Positions 8,570-17,130 of a DNA stretch of 51,193 nucleotides are shown here, one piece after another. The translations under genes were made by a program, and so were the position numbers. The DNA is from Roseomonas sp. (GTDB lineage: Bacteria; Pseudomonadota; Alphaproteobacteria; Acetobacterales; Acetobacteraceae): assembly GCA_020249865.1 (NCBI GenBank), contig JADCEV010000118.1, forward strand, positions 1 through 51,193, written 5' to 3'. Within the stretch, counting starts at the first letter, position 1. Each line of letters starts with the position of its first letter. The notes below the pieces were generated by a model. The model ran no database searches, was not told the DNA's origin, and was given only the letters and a program-made list of their open reading frames with translations.

Positions 8570-9766
8570 TCAGCCGCGCGCCGCGGCGCGAATGGCGCGG
8601 ATGACCCGACCCTGCTGGGCCTGCGTCATGCCGCTGCCAGAGGGCAGGCAAATCCCCCGCGCGAAAAGCGCCTCCGCCACTGCCCCGCCCACGCGCGGCG
8701 CATCGCGAAATACCGGCTGCATATGCAGGGGCTTGAAGGTGGGGCGGGTTTCAATCCCCTCAGCCGCCAGCAGGCGGCGCAGTGCATCGGCGTCCAGGCC
8801 GAAGGCTTCCGCTTCTATCAGCATGGCGGTCAACCAGCGTGAGGACTGGCCCCAAGACGCCTCCGGCATGAAGGCGATCCCCGGCACATCCTCAAGCGCA
8901 TCCCGGTAGCGCGCGAAGATCGCCCGGCGCTGTGCCACGCGATCACCGAGTTTCGCCAATTGCGCGAAGCCCACCGCCGCCATCAAGGACGACATCCCAA
9001 AGGAATAACCGGTGCTGGCATGCTCATAATGCGGCGCCGGAGATCTGGCCTGATCGGCAAGGCTGCGGGCATGCGTGATCAGCCCCGGATCATCGGAAGC
9101 CAGCGCCCCGCCCCCGCCAGCGGTGATGATCTTATTGCCATTGAAGGAAAATGCCGCGAGCCGCGCGCCGCGCCCGGCAGCCAGCCCGTATTGAGAGGCA
9201 CCCAGCCCCTCAGCGCTGTCGGATATCAGCGCCACACCATATCCGGCGCAAAGCGAGGCAATGGCCCGCAAAGCGGCGCATTGGCCATAAATATCCACCG
9301 CCACCACTGCCTTGGGCAGCCTGCCCTGCCGCGCGGCCTCCCAAAGCTCCGCCGCCAGTAACCCCGGGTCAAGCGTCCAGCTCTCGGGGCAGACATCCAG
9401 AAAGCGCGGCCTTGCCCCCATCTGCACTGCCGGTGCCACGGAAGCAATGAAGGTGAAGCTTGGCACCCAAACCTCATCCCCCGGCCCGATATCCAGTACG
9501 CGAAAAGCCAGCGTGAGCGCAGCGGTGCCCGATGCCACAGCCAGCACATGGGCGAAGCCAGTGGCCTCGGCAAAGGCGGCTTCAAAGGCGCGCGGCGCGG
9601 GGCCGGCGGGCGCCAGCCAGCCAGAGGCAAGGCTCGCTTCCAGCACGGCAATCTCCCGCCCGGTCAGATGCGGCGGCGAAAGCAGAATCGGGGCAGCCAC
9701 TTCCTGCGCAAGCCTTGGGGGGGCGGGCAGCAGGCGGATTGGCCGGACGGAGGAAAGCATGGCCAT
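8570..9766 (-). CDS. DegT/DnrJ/EryC1/StrS-family sugar aminotransferase
   Basis: A 398-residue PLP-dependent transaminase that aminates a keto-sugar nucleotide. The substrate is probably the 4-keto-6-deoxy sugar made by the CapD-type dehydratase of the same operon (compare PglE, PseC). The fold-type I pattern is clear: GDEVWVPSFTFIAS around 96-109, VDIYGQ, DSAEGLGA, and SFNGNK with the Schiff-base lysine K212. ATG at 9766 shares one base with the stop of the sugar transferase gene (TAATG), so the two are translationally coupled. All catalytic features are intact. The expected N-acetyltransferase partner is not in this operon; see 28744-29385. Confidence 0.93.
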   Translation of the reverse strand: MAMLSSVRPIRLLPAPPRLAQEVAAPILLSPPHLTGREIAVLEASLASGWLAPAGPAPRAFEAAFAEATGFAHVLAVASGTAALTLAFRVLDIGPGDEVWVPSFTFIASVAPAVQMGARPRFLDVCPESWTLDPGLLAAELWEAARQGRLPKAVVAVDIYGQCAALRAIASLCAGYGVALISDSAEGLGASQYGLAAGRGARLAAFSFNGNKIITAGGGGALASDDPGLITHARSLADQARSPAPHYEHASTGYSFGMSSLMAAVGFAQLAKLGDRVAQRRAIFARYRDALEDVPGIAFMPEASWGQSSRWLTAMLIEAEAFGLDADALRRLLAAEGIETRPTFKPLHMQPVFRDAPRVGGAVAEALFARGICLPSGSGMTQAQQGRVIRAIRAAARG

Positions 9767-10395
9767 TACCCCCCGCGCCCCAGCAGCGCCGGCGCCGCGC
9801 CTTGGGCAAGCATGTCATCAAGGCGGGCTGAGGTCGCATGGCCCGGCATGGTCGCGCCATGGCCGCGCAGCAGCAGGGCAGCGCAGGCCATGGCGAGTTT
9901 CAAATCTGTCGTAAATTCAGGGGGCTGCCGCACGTACTCCACATCGCAGGCAAGCCGCCGTGCCCAGGGCAGCGCATTGCGCCCCCGCGCCTGGGCCAGA
10001 CCGAAAAGGCCCGGCTTGACCCTGAGCCGCTCAGCCTGCAGCACGCTGAACAAGGGCGTATAGGCGCAGGGCAAGGGGCGCGGCCCCACCAGGCTCATCT
10101 CACCGCGCAAGATATTGATCATCTGCGGCAATTCATCGAGGCCACTGGCCCTGAGCCAAAGCCCGAAGCGACCAAGCCGCGCCGCATCCGGCGCCGTGCC
10201 TTCGCGCATGGAGCGGAATTTCAGCAGCGTGAAAGGCGCACCATGCCGCCCGGCCCGGCGCTGGCGAAACAGGATCGGCCGGCCCAGGGCGAGCAGCACC
10301 GCCAGCGCCAGCAGGGCAAAAACCGGCGCGCCCAGTACCAGCACCAGCGCCGCCACGCCCCGATCAAGCGCGGACTTAGCCCAAAGCGCGTACAT
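9766..10395 (-). CDS. Initiating sugar-phosphate transferase (PglC/WcaJ C-domain type)
   Basis: A 209-residue monotopic membrane enzyme that transfers a sugar phosphate from UDP-sugar to undecaprenyl phosphate, the first committed step of polymer assembly. One N-terminal hydrophobic segment (about residues 10-35) is followed by the family blocks LLKFRSM, SGLDELPQ with the catalytic Asp-Glu pair, and GEMSLVGPRPLP. The compact size matches PglC rather than long WcaJ/WbaP. I set the start at the ATG at 10395. The frame continues upstream with a second ATG at 10452 that lies deep inside the neighbouring gene. It overlaps the end of the ligase gene by 20 bases. Confidence 0.92.
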   Translation of the reverse strand: MYALWAKSALDRGVAALVLVLGAPVFALLALAVLLALGRPILFRQRRAGRHGAPFTLLKFRSMREGTAPDAARLGRFGLWLRASGLDELPQMINILRGEMSLVGPRPLPCAYTPLFSVLQAERLRVKPGLFGLAQARGRNALPWARRLACDVEYVRQPPEFTTDLKLAMACAALLLRGHGATMPGHATSARLDDMLAQGAAPALLGRGG

Positions 10396-11641
10396 AGCCT
10401 GCCCCCCTGAGCGGTGCTTTCGTGGAAACCCCAAGCCCAAGCGCCAAGCCAAGCGTCAGCCAGGCCATGCGATTGCCGAGATCGGTTGAAACCTGCAGCG
10501 TCACCGCCATGGGCAGGCACAGCATCAATAGCCGCGCCACCCGCCAGGAAGGCACGGTCCGTGCGAGCCGCCAGAACACCAAGGCCGCGCCGCCAAGGGC
10601 GATCAGCCAAAGGGTAAACCCGGGCAGCCCGGCCTCCACCAAAGCTTCAATGCCAAGATTATGCGGATGCCGCCCGCGCCATTCGCCAAAACCCGCCGCC
10701 AGGCTGAAGCCACCAAGGCCAAGCCCAAAGGGCATCGCCTGACCGGCGAGGCTGAGCGCAGCCCCCCAAAGCGGCAGGCGACCAGAGCTTTCCAACATAT
10801 TTGGCGCGAAAATACGTTCCAGAGTGCGGGCAGTTTGGTTGGTCTCACTGCCCCAAAACCCAAGCACAGCGCCACCAAGCCCAAGCAAAACCAGCAGCCA
10901 AAGCCCTGCCTGCACAGGCTTTTTTCGCCCCTGCAGGATCAGCACCGGCCCGACCGCCAGGCAAAATCCAAGAGCTACCAGCGCCGCGCGCCCGCCGGGC
11001 AGCAGCGCTGCCAGCGCCAGGGCCAGGGCCACCGCGCCCCAGAAAAGCCGTGGCGTGATGCGGCGCGCCTCCGCCCAATGCAGCGCTGCCAAGGCCGCCG
11101 CCATGGCAATGGCAAGCCCGGTCACCTGATAGGCGATGCGCCATTTCTCGGGATCGGCACCGGGCAGCCCGCCCAGCGCCACGCTTTCCCCGGCCAGATT
11201 GGCGACAAGGCTCACCGCCACCAAGGCCCCCGCCCCAAGCACGCCAGCACAAAACCCGCGCAAGGCCGAATCATCCCCGGCCACTACCAAGCCAGCCAAA
11301 AACATGATCGGCCCAAGCACGGCAATTTCCGGCAACTTGGCCGTCAGCACAGCGCCCGAGGCACTCCAACAGCCGGCCAGGACCAGCCAAAGCCACAGCG
11401 CGCCAATGGCCAGCAAGGGCAGGCCGAGCGCGGGCGCGACCACCCAGCGCCGCGTCATGGCGCAAAGCACCAGCAGGGGCAGCGCCAGCCCAGTACTCAA
11501 TATCGTAAAATCAATGGGTAAGGCGCCGATCAGGGGAATGGATTTCAAGGCCCCGGCAAGATGGAACAGCGCCGTCGCCGCCCCAGCAAGCCAGGCCAAA
11601 GCATCCTGGGGCGGCGCTGCCGCCATATCCGCCGCCTGCAT
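10376..11641 (-). CDS. O-antigen ligase/polymerase family membrane protein (Wzy/WaaL-like)
   Basis: A roughly 421-residue inner-membrane protein with about ten to twelve hydrophobic segments. The large periplasmic loop carries EWRGRHPHNLGIEALVEAG, which matches the conserved His-containing signature of the WaaL/Wzy superfamily. Members either polymerise repeat units or ligate polymer to a lipid. In this operon, which also has a chain-length regulator homologue, polymerase is the likelier role, but sequence cannot decide. The ATG at 11641 lies 2 bases after the stop of the upstream Wzz-like gene; a TTG at 11647 in the same frame is an alternative start. Confidence 0.85.
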   Translation of the reverse strand: MQAADMAAAPPQDALAWLAGAATALFHLAGALKSIPLIGALPIDFTILSTGLALPLLVLCAMTRRWVVAPALGLPLLAIGALWLWLVLAGCWSASGAVLTAKLPEIAVLGPIMFLAGLVVAGDDSALRGFCAGVLGAGALVAVSLVANLAGESVALGGLPGADPEKWRIAYQVTGLAIAMAAALAALHWAEARRITPRLFWGAVALALALAALLPGGRAALVALGFCLAVGPVLILQGRKKPVQAGLWLLVLLGLGGAVLGFWGSETNQTARTLERIFAPNMLESSGRLPLWGAALSLAGQAMPFGLGLGGFSLAAGFGEWRGRHPHNLGIEALVEAGLPGFTLWLIALGGAALVFWRLARTVPSWRVARLLMLCLPMAVTLQVSTDLGNRMAWLTLGLALGLGVSTKAPLRGAGYVRALG

Positions 11642-11643
11642 CC

Positions 11644-12519
11644 TCAATCCCCCTGCATGGCGGGGCTGCGCGTCACCAGGGCGGCATCACGGAAACTGCG
11701 GCGCATCAGCAGCAACCCGGCTGCCGCCATCAGTACCGCAAGCGGCACCACCAGCAGCCAAAGCCCAAGCAAAAGCGGCCGATTGGGGCGAGAGGCGCGG
11801 GCTTCCACCATGGGCGCTGCGATCAGTCGCGCCGCCACCGCCTCATCCGCTGCCACCACCAGCCCGGCGCGCTGTTGCTGCGCCAGAAGATCGTAAAGAT
11901 TGTTGCGGAGGAAGACGTCGCTTTCGCCCTGCAACCGCGCCTGCAACGCCGCAACCCGCCGCGCGGCCTGGTCAGCCAGGTCAGCGCGCACCTTGGCTTC
12001 TGCAAAACGATGCAGGCTGATCAGCGCCTGTAGCGCAAGCGCCGGGTCCGCATGGGTCAATTCCAGGGTCCAGGTAATGCTGCCGAGGTTCTGCGTGACC
12101 GCGACATGGCGCTCCATCCAGGCCAGCACATCATCTGCATCAAGCGCGCGCGTAAGCCCAAACGACACCAGGAGGGACCACAAGGTGGAGTCCCGGCGAT
12201 TGCGCTCCATCGCCTGCAGCAAGGCGGTTTCGGTGGTGAGCATGCGCGCCGCATCGGGCGAGCGCAGCGCAGCGAGATAGACCGCGAAATTGCCGCCCGG
12301 GCGCGTATCCAGCCCCTGCCCCAAGGCCAAGGGATGCGCCGATAGCAGGGATGAAATGGCAAAGGCCGTGGTTTCCGCCGGCGCCACCTGGGCGCGCGCC
12401 ACATGGCCGCGCGGCCAAAGCAGGATGGCGGCCGCACCCCCCACCCATAGCAGCAGCAGGATCAGCGCCAATTTGGCACGCCAAGCCCAAAGCCCCATCA
12501 GCAGCAGCGGCAGCGGCAT
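11644..12519 (-). CDS. Wzz/GNVR-like polysaccharide chain-length or export inner-membrane protein
   Basis: A 291-residue protein with the topology of polysaccharide co-polymerases. It has an N-terminal membrane segment (LALILLLLWVGGAAAILLW, about residues 17-35), a largely helical periplasmic region (for example residues 175-230, rich in Ala, Leu, Arg and Gln) and a second membrane segment close to the C-terminus (LWLLVVPLAVLMAAAGLLLM). There is no C-terminal tyrosine-kinase domain, and no separate Wzc-type kinase is seen nearby. The start shares one base with the heparinase-like stop (TGATG). Assignment rests mainly on topology and operon position; primary sequence similarity is modest. Confidence 0.65.
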   Translation of the reverse strand: MPLPLLLMGLWAWRAKLALILLLLWVGGAAAILLWPRGHVARAQVAPAETTAFAISSLLSAHPLALGQGLDTRPGGNFAVYLAALRSPDAARMLTTETALLQAMERNRRDSTLWSLLVSFGLTRALDADDVLAWMERHVAVTQNLGSITWTLELTHADPALALQALISLHRFAEAKVRADLADQAARRVAALQARLQGESDVFLRNNLYDLLAQQQRAGLVVAADEAVAARLIAAPMVEARASRPNRPLLLGLWLLVVPLAVLMAAAGLLLMRRSFRDAALVTRSPAMQGD

Positions 12520-14279
12520 CACCCCGGCCCCATTTTCGGCAGGGCGATTTCGGTGAAAATCCGCCGGATTGGGCGATTGGCGCGGAATTCCAGCACCGGC
12601 ACGGGCTCTACCCGCCCATAGGCTGGGCTTTCCCAGCCGCGGGTCAATTCCAGGCTGAAGGGCGCATCGGCGGAAAGGGTAATGCGTGCCTTGGTACTTT
12701 CCACACCATCGGCAATGCGCTGCCAATCGCCAGGGCAAAGCCGCCAGCGCAGCGCAAGGCGCCGGAAACCGCCCCCGATCTGGTCCTCCACCCGCCAAAG
12801 CCGCCCGCGACATTCGATGCGCCGCGCATGGCGATTGCCGCGCCAATCGCGGGTTTTGGCGCCATCGGGAATGGCGCGGCAGCGCGGCCAGCGTCCGAAC
12901 AGAAAGGGGCCAAGCCGCGGCATGGGCTCGGCATCATCAAAGGTGATCAGATTATGCCCAGCCCCGCCGGCCAGCATCCTTTGCCACCAATCGAAGCCGG
13001 GTGGCGGCAGATAGGCGCCGCTGCCGCCATCGCGGAGCAGATTCTCATTGCCATCCCAAAGGTCGAAATGCAGCAAATCCGCCTGTCCAGGCCGGAACCG
13101 GAGCGGCACACCGGTGCGCAGCACGCCGCGCGCTCCGCCTGCCCCGGCAAGCCCGAACCAGCCCGCGCTCCGCCAATGGCCAGGGCTCTTGCTGGGCAAG
13201 CTTTGGGTGGCTGCAAGGCCAAGGGCGCGGCAGCCGGGATCATCCGGCAAGCCGGCGCTGGCGCCAAGGAAAAGCCGTGAAGCGCGTTCCAGGCTGGCGC
13301 GCGCATCGCCGGCCCCAAGGCCGGAGAGATCGGCAAAGGCCGAATCATCGCAAGGCCCGATGCGCGGCAAGGCGCCGTTGGGCGCCATGACGCGGCCGAG
13401 CCATCGCGTGGCAGCGGCAGCCCGCGCGGCGAAAGGCGCGGCAAAGCTTGGCGCGCCGTGCCTGCGGCGGAACCATTCGGCAATGGCGAGGACATCCAGC
13501 ATCAGCCGGTGATAGGCCGGGGAGGCCTGGGCAAAGGCACCGCAGGGCGAGACCAGCCGCGCGACAGAAAATGAGAGGCCCCGCGCCCCGGCGCGCTGAT
13601 CCCGCACCCGGCCCAATAGCAGGCCACAGACAAAAAGCCCCGCCGCTTCGCTGATCGGGTGGTTATTATCCTGCGCCGCGCCATAGGCGCGCGTGGCGCG
13701 AATGCGCCGCGCATGCAGCCCCAGCAAGTCCCGCGCCCCTGGGCTCAGGCGGCGATCGGCACCAAGCAGGGCAAGGGCGAGGCTGATCCCCATCGCGCGC
13801 AGGGCTGCTTCCTGCGCACAGGCCCAGCCCGGGCCACGAAAGGGCGGGTTGCCATTGGCCCAATCTGCCAGCAGCGCTTCCGCCTGGTTCAAATGATCGG
13901 CCGCGGGGTCGCGGGTAGCGGCCTGGATAAGGCTCAGCAGCGGGGCAAGGCGATGGGTTTCCCAAAGCGTGCGGATATCGCCGCCAGGCCGGGCCAGCAC
14001 ATCCAAAGCATGGGCTTCTGGGCTGAAAGGGCCATGCCAGTCACGCTTGGGCGAAGCCAGGGCCTCAGTATCCGGCAGGAAGGGGCCGCGCGGCGCGGGC
14101 AGATCGGGCAGGGCGCGATGTGCCAGGCCCAGGCCAAGGCGCAGACGATGCCAAGCGAAAAGCGCCACCGGCCGCGGCCCAAGCCGCCAAGCCGCATCAG
14201 CGCGCAACCGCCAACCCTGCCAAGCGGGAAGGCTGGCTTTCGGCTGACGGGTTTCGCCAAGAACCGTATCACCGGGCAA
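12519..14279 (-). CDS. Heparinase II/III-family protein (polysaccharide lyase-like), first gene of the operon
   Basis: About 586 residues. An N-terminal helical toroid-like region includes DNNHPISEAAGLFVCG, where the Asn-His pair is typical of the family. The C-terminal beta domain contains LLHFDLWDGNENLLRDGGS and GHNLITFDD. Family members cleave uronic-acid polysaccharides by beta-elimination, and such lyases often trim polymer in the periplasm of the cell that makes it. The usual His-Ala-Asp stretch before the LHFDLW block reads GQAD here, so one His is replaced by Gln. I chose the TTG at 14279 because AAGGAGA (14286-14292 on this strand) lies 6 bases upstream; a TTG at 14318 is possible but lacks such a site. 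No signal peptide is evident from this start. Confidence 0.8.
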   Translation of the reverse strand: MPGDTVLGETRQPKASLPAWQGWRLRADAAWRLGPRPVALFAWHRLRLGLGLAHRALPDLPAPRGPFLPDTEALASPKRDWHGPFSPEAHALDVLARPGGDIRTLWETHRLAPLLSLIQAATRDPAADHLNQAEALLADWANGNPPFRGPGWACAQEAALRAMGISLALALLGADRRLSPGARDLLGLHARRIRATRAYGAAQDNNHPISEAAGLFVCGLLLGRVRDQRAGARGLSFSVARLVSPCGAFAQASPAYHRLMLDVLAIAEWFRRRHGAPSFAAPFAARAAAATRWLGRVMAPNGALPRIGPCDDSAFADLSGLGAGDARASLERASRLFLGASAGLPDDPGCRALGLAATQSLPSKSPGHWRSAGWFGLAGAGGARGVLRTGVPLRFRPGQADLLHFDLWDGNENLLRDGGSGAYLPPPGFDWWQRMLAGGAGHNLITFDDAEPMPRLGPFLFGRWPRCRAIPDGAKTRDWRGNRHARRIECRGRLWRVEDQIGGGFRRLALRWRLCPGDWQRIADGVESTKARITLSADAPFSLELTRGWESPAYGRVEPVPVLEFRANRPIRRIFTEIALPKMGPG

Positions 14280-14316
14280 GCTACGTCTCCTTGGGTGATT
14301 TAGGATGTTGAAAAGC

Positions 14317-14345
14317 AATCTATGGTTGTGTTAGGAAAAAATCAA
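14317..14345 (-). promoter_or_regulatory. Candidate sigma70-type promoter for the polysaccharide operon
   Basis: On the minus strand TTGATT (14345-14340) is separated by exactly 17 bases from TAGATT (14322-14317), giving 4/6 matches to each consensus box. It lies in the only AT-rich stretch between the divergent heparinase-like and SLBB export genes, about 40 bases upstream of the Shine-Dalgarno at 14286-14292. A weaker plus-strand pair TTGTGT/TATTTT at 14326-14354 overlaps it, so the divergent units may compete or be co-regulated. Prediction only. Confidence 0.4.
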
Positions 14346-14366
14346 TAATATTTTTGGGTGTAGTTC

Positions 14367-17006
14367 ATGTTGAATTTCGCCAAAACGGAGATCACCCTTA
14401 AGGCCAGCGGCCTGCGCCTTAGCGCACTGATTTTTCTGCTTTTGGCCGCCATCCCAATCGCCGCCGCACAGCCGGGCACACAAATCCTGGCCCCGCCCAG
14501 CCTGCCGCCCAGCCTTCCCGGTGGGGGGAATTTGCCAAGCCTGCCCCCTGGCGCGCAGCGCGAGATCCTGGCCCGAGTCCTGGAAGCCGCCATCGCCCAA
14601 CCCGCCGCCCCGGCATCCCAAGCCGCCGCCCCTGCGCCGCGCCAGGCGCCCCATCTTTCCAGCATCGAAGCCTTCTTTGCCGAAAGGCTGGAACAGGCGG
14701 AACTCCGCCAATTCGGCTATGACACTTTCCGGGGCGGCGCCGCCCCGCCGCCAAGCTTCGGCGCCCTGCCCGGTTCCTATATTTTGGGCCCAGGAGATGA
14801 GGTGGTAGTGGCACTGCGCGGCCGCGCACGGCAGACACACTCCCTCAGGATCGGGCGGGATGGCATGTTGCTGCTGCCCGAATTGCCGCCCATCCCCGCC
14901 GCCGGGCGCAGCCTTGCCGATCTGCGCGCCGATATGGAAGCCCGCGCCGCGCGCGAACTTGGCGGATCAGAGGTCTTTCTTTCCATCGGCGCCATTCGCC
15001 AGATCAGCGTTTTCGTGGGCGGCGAGGTGATGCGCCCTGGCTTTCAGAACCTGACGGCGCTCGCCAGCGTTTTGGACGCGCTGGCAGCGGCTGAGGGGGT
15101 GCGGCGGAGCGGGTCCCTGCGCGCCATCCGGATCGAAGGGCCGGCGGGATCGCGGCAGGTGGATCTCTACCCGTTGCTCGCCGATGCGCCCGGCGCGGCC
15201 GATCTGACGCTCAGGGAGGGGGAGCGCATTCTGGTGCCCCCCTTGGGTGGGGTGGTTGCGATTGCCGGCGATGTCGCGCGGCCCGGCATTTACGAATTGC
15301 CCACCCGCCAGGGCGCCATGCCGCTGGAAGATGCGTTGCTGTTGGCGGGCGGCCCGCTCCGCCCCAGTGGCAATCGGCTTTTGGTGCAGCAAAGCGATGC
15401 GCAGGGACGGCGGAGTTTTGCGGAGCTTGGGGTTAATGCCAGCCTCAATCGCGGTGATGCGCTGCTGGTCCGGCCTGGGGCGGATGTGGCGGCCAATACC
15501 ATCCGCCTGGGCGGGCATGTGGCCATGCCCATCACGCGTGCGGCCAATGGCAGGCAAGGGCTTTCGGTGCGCGGCCTGATTGCGGATCATCGGCAGTTGG
15601 GACCTGATCCCTATACGCGTTTCGCCGTGGTGCTGCGCCCGGATCAGCGGAGCGGCCAGCGCCATTTGCTCGGCTTCGATCTGGCGCGTGCTTTGGAAGG
15701 GCGCGGCGGGCCGATGCTCCGCGATGGGGATGAGGTGATTGTCTTCTCCCGCGCCGATATCCGATGGCTTTCAAGCAGCGCGCCGCAGCGCGCCTTGCGC
15801 GGTGAGGCCACCACAATGCAGGGCGGCGAATGCCTGGCGCTGACGCAGCTTGCCCAGTCCGCGCAGGCATCCCCGGCGCGCTTTGCCCATGCGCGCGCCA
15901 CAGGTTTTCCCGAAATGGGTGAGGCGCGCTGCCCGCGCATTTTCCAGGAAGCGCCTGAATTGGCCGGCTTCCTGATGGATCACGCCGCGCTGGTAACAGG
16001 CGAGGTGCGCGCGCCCGGCCTTTACCCCATGATGGACAATACGCCTTTGGCCGATGCGCTGGCCATCGCGGGCGGCGTGACGGCGCTTGGCAATATGAAT
16101 GCGCCCGATGTCGCGCAGGCGGTGGCGAACCCGGCCCTGGCGGGGCAAGTGACGCGCGTGAGCCTGGGCGGCGGGGCGAAGCTGGTATCACCGCGTCAGG
16201 CGCTGCGGATACCGCGGCGCGAAGATGCTTTGGATAGCGGCCCGGTGCTATTGCTGGGCGAATTTCGTAACCCTGGCAGCTATGAATTGCGCCGTGGGGA
16301 GCGGCTTTCTGATGTGATCGCGCGCGCCGGCGGGCTGACCGCGGAGGCTTTCCCTTATGGCGCCGTCTTCACGCGCGAAAGCGTGCGTCAGCGCCAGCAG
16401 GAAGGCTTTGCGCGCACCGCGCGTGATCTGGAAAGCAGCCTGGTGCAATTGGCCTCAGGCCAGGCTTTGCCCGGTTCACGCGGCGGGACGGCGGATGTCG
16501 GGGGTGCCATGAAGGCAGGGCGCGAATTGGCCGCGACCCTGCGCGAAGCGCGCGCCGCGGGGCGCGTGGTGGTGGAAGCCAATCCGGTGATCCTGCTGGC
16601 GCGGCCCGATTTGGATATTTTGCTGGAACCCGGCGATGTGCTGGCCATGCCAAAGCGCCCGCAGGATGTGACAGTGGTAGGCGCGGTGCTGAACCCCGGC
16701 AGCCTGCCCTTCCGCCAGGGGTGGCGTGCGGCGGAATATATCCAGGCCTCGGGCGGGGCGCAGCGCTTTGCCGATGCATCGCGCGTTTTCGTGGTGCTGC
16801 CGAATGGGGAAGCCGCACCGGCGGGCCAGGGTTTCTTCCAGAACGGTGGACCGCCGCTGGCACCGGGGAGCCTTGTCATGCTGCCGCAGGACCCGGCGCC
16901 ATTTGAGACCTGGGGCTATATTCGCGACGTCACGCAGATTTTGGGGCAGCTCACGATTTCATCGCTGGCCCTGGCAGTGGTTGCGCGGGAGGCGCGGCGC
17001 GATTAG
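14367..17006 (+). CDS. Polysaccharide export protein with multiple SLBB domains (Wza-like)
   Basis: An 879-residue protein, more than twice the length of E. coli Wza. An N-terminal signal sequence (hydrophobic core about 19-33, ending AAAQPG) has no lipobox cysteine, so it is probably not a lipoprotein as Wza is. A polysaccharide-export domain begins at about residue 132 (YILGPGDEVVVALRG). SLBB-like repeats recur near 213 (GGEVMRPGF), 297 (AGDVARPGIYEL), possibly 378 (GGHVAMP), 541 (GEVRAPGLYPM), 629 (GEFRNPGSYEL) and 770 (GAVLNPGSL). A C-terminal hydrophobic helix near 857-872 may cross the outer membrane. It is divergent from the biosynthetic operon, so it likely exports that polymer. Confidence 0.87.
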   Translation: MLNFAKTEITLKASGLRLSALIFLLLAAIPIAAAQPGTQILAPPSLPPSLPGGGNLPSLPPGAQREILARVLEAAIAQPAAPASQAAAPAPRQAPHLSSIEAFFAERLEQAELRQFGYDTFRGGAAPPPSFGALPGSYILGPGDEVVVALRGRARQTHSLRIGRDGMLLLPELPPIPAAGRSLADLRADMEARAARELGGSEVFLSIGAIRQISVFVGGEVMRPGFQNLTALASVLDALAAAEGVRRSGSLRAIRIEGPAGSRQVDLYPLLADAPGAADLTLREGERILVPPLGGVVAIAGDVARPGIYELPTRQGAMPLEDALLLAGGPLRPSGNRLLVQQSDAQGRRSFAELGVNASLNRGDALLVRPGADVAANTIRLGGHVAMPITRAANGRQGLSVRGLIADHRQLGPDPYTRFAVVLRPDQRSGQRHLLGFDLARALEGRGGPMLRDGDEVIVFSRADIRWLSSSAPQRALRGEATTMQGGECLALTQLAQSAQASPARFAHARATGFPEMGEARCPRIFQEAPELAGFLMDHAALVTGEVRAPGLYPMMDNTPLADALAIAGGVTALGNMNAPDVAQAVANPALAGQVTRVSLGGGAKLVSPRQALRIPRREDALDSGPVLLLGEFRNPGSYELRRGERLSDVIARAGGLTAEAFPYGAVFTRESVRQRQQEGFARTARDLESSLVQLASGQALPGSRGGTADVGGAMKAGRELAATLREARAAGRVVVEANPVILLARPDLDILLEPGDVLAMPKRPQDVTVVGAVLNPGSLPFRQGWRAAEYIQASGGAQRFADASRVFVVLPNGEAAPAGQGFFQNGGPPLAPGSLVMLPQDPAPFETWGYIRDVTQILGQLTISSLALAVVAREARRD

Positions 17007-17065
17007 GGCCTCTGAATGCGTTTGGTTTGAACATGCTCGTGCCCTGAGGCGCCGCCATTATCGCA

Positions 17066-17081
17066 GGGGCTTGCGAGCCCC
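17066..17081. other. Small GC-rich hairpin downstream of the export gene
   Basis: GGGGCT (17066-17071), loop TGCG, AGCCCC (17076-17081) form a perfect 6-bp stem 60 bases after the SLBB export stop. There is no T-run on either side, so it is not a convincing intrinsic terminator; it could stabilise an RNA end. The rest of the 124-base gap to the next gene shows nothing recognisable. Confidence 0.35.
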
Positions 17082-17130
17082 GTCCGGGCGCCGCAAGCTT
17101 GCCACCATCATCGGGAAACGGACAGAAAAC

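Noticed and set aside
14326-14354. Plus-strand promoter TTGTGT-N17-TATTTT for the SLBB export gene as a separate feature
   Set aside because: The boxes match weakly and the predicted transcript would begin only about 6 bases before the ATG, leaving no ribosome site; mentioned only as a possibility.
16726-17130. Upstream extension of the first Bug receptor
   Set aside because: It overlaps the 3' end of the SLBB export gene in another frame and would bury the signal peptide.
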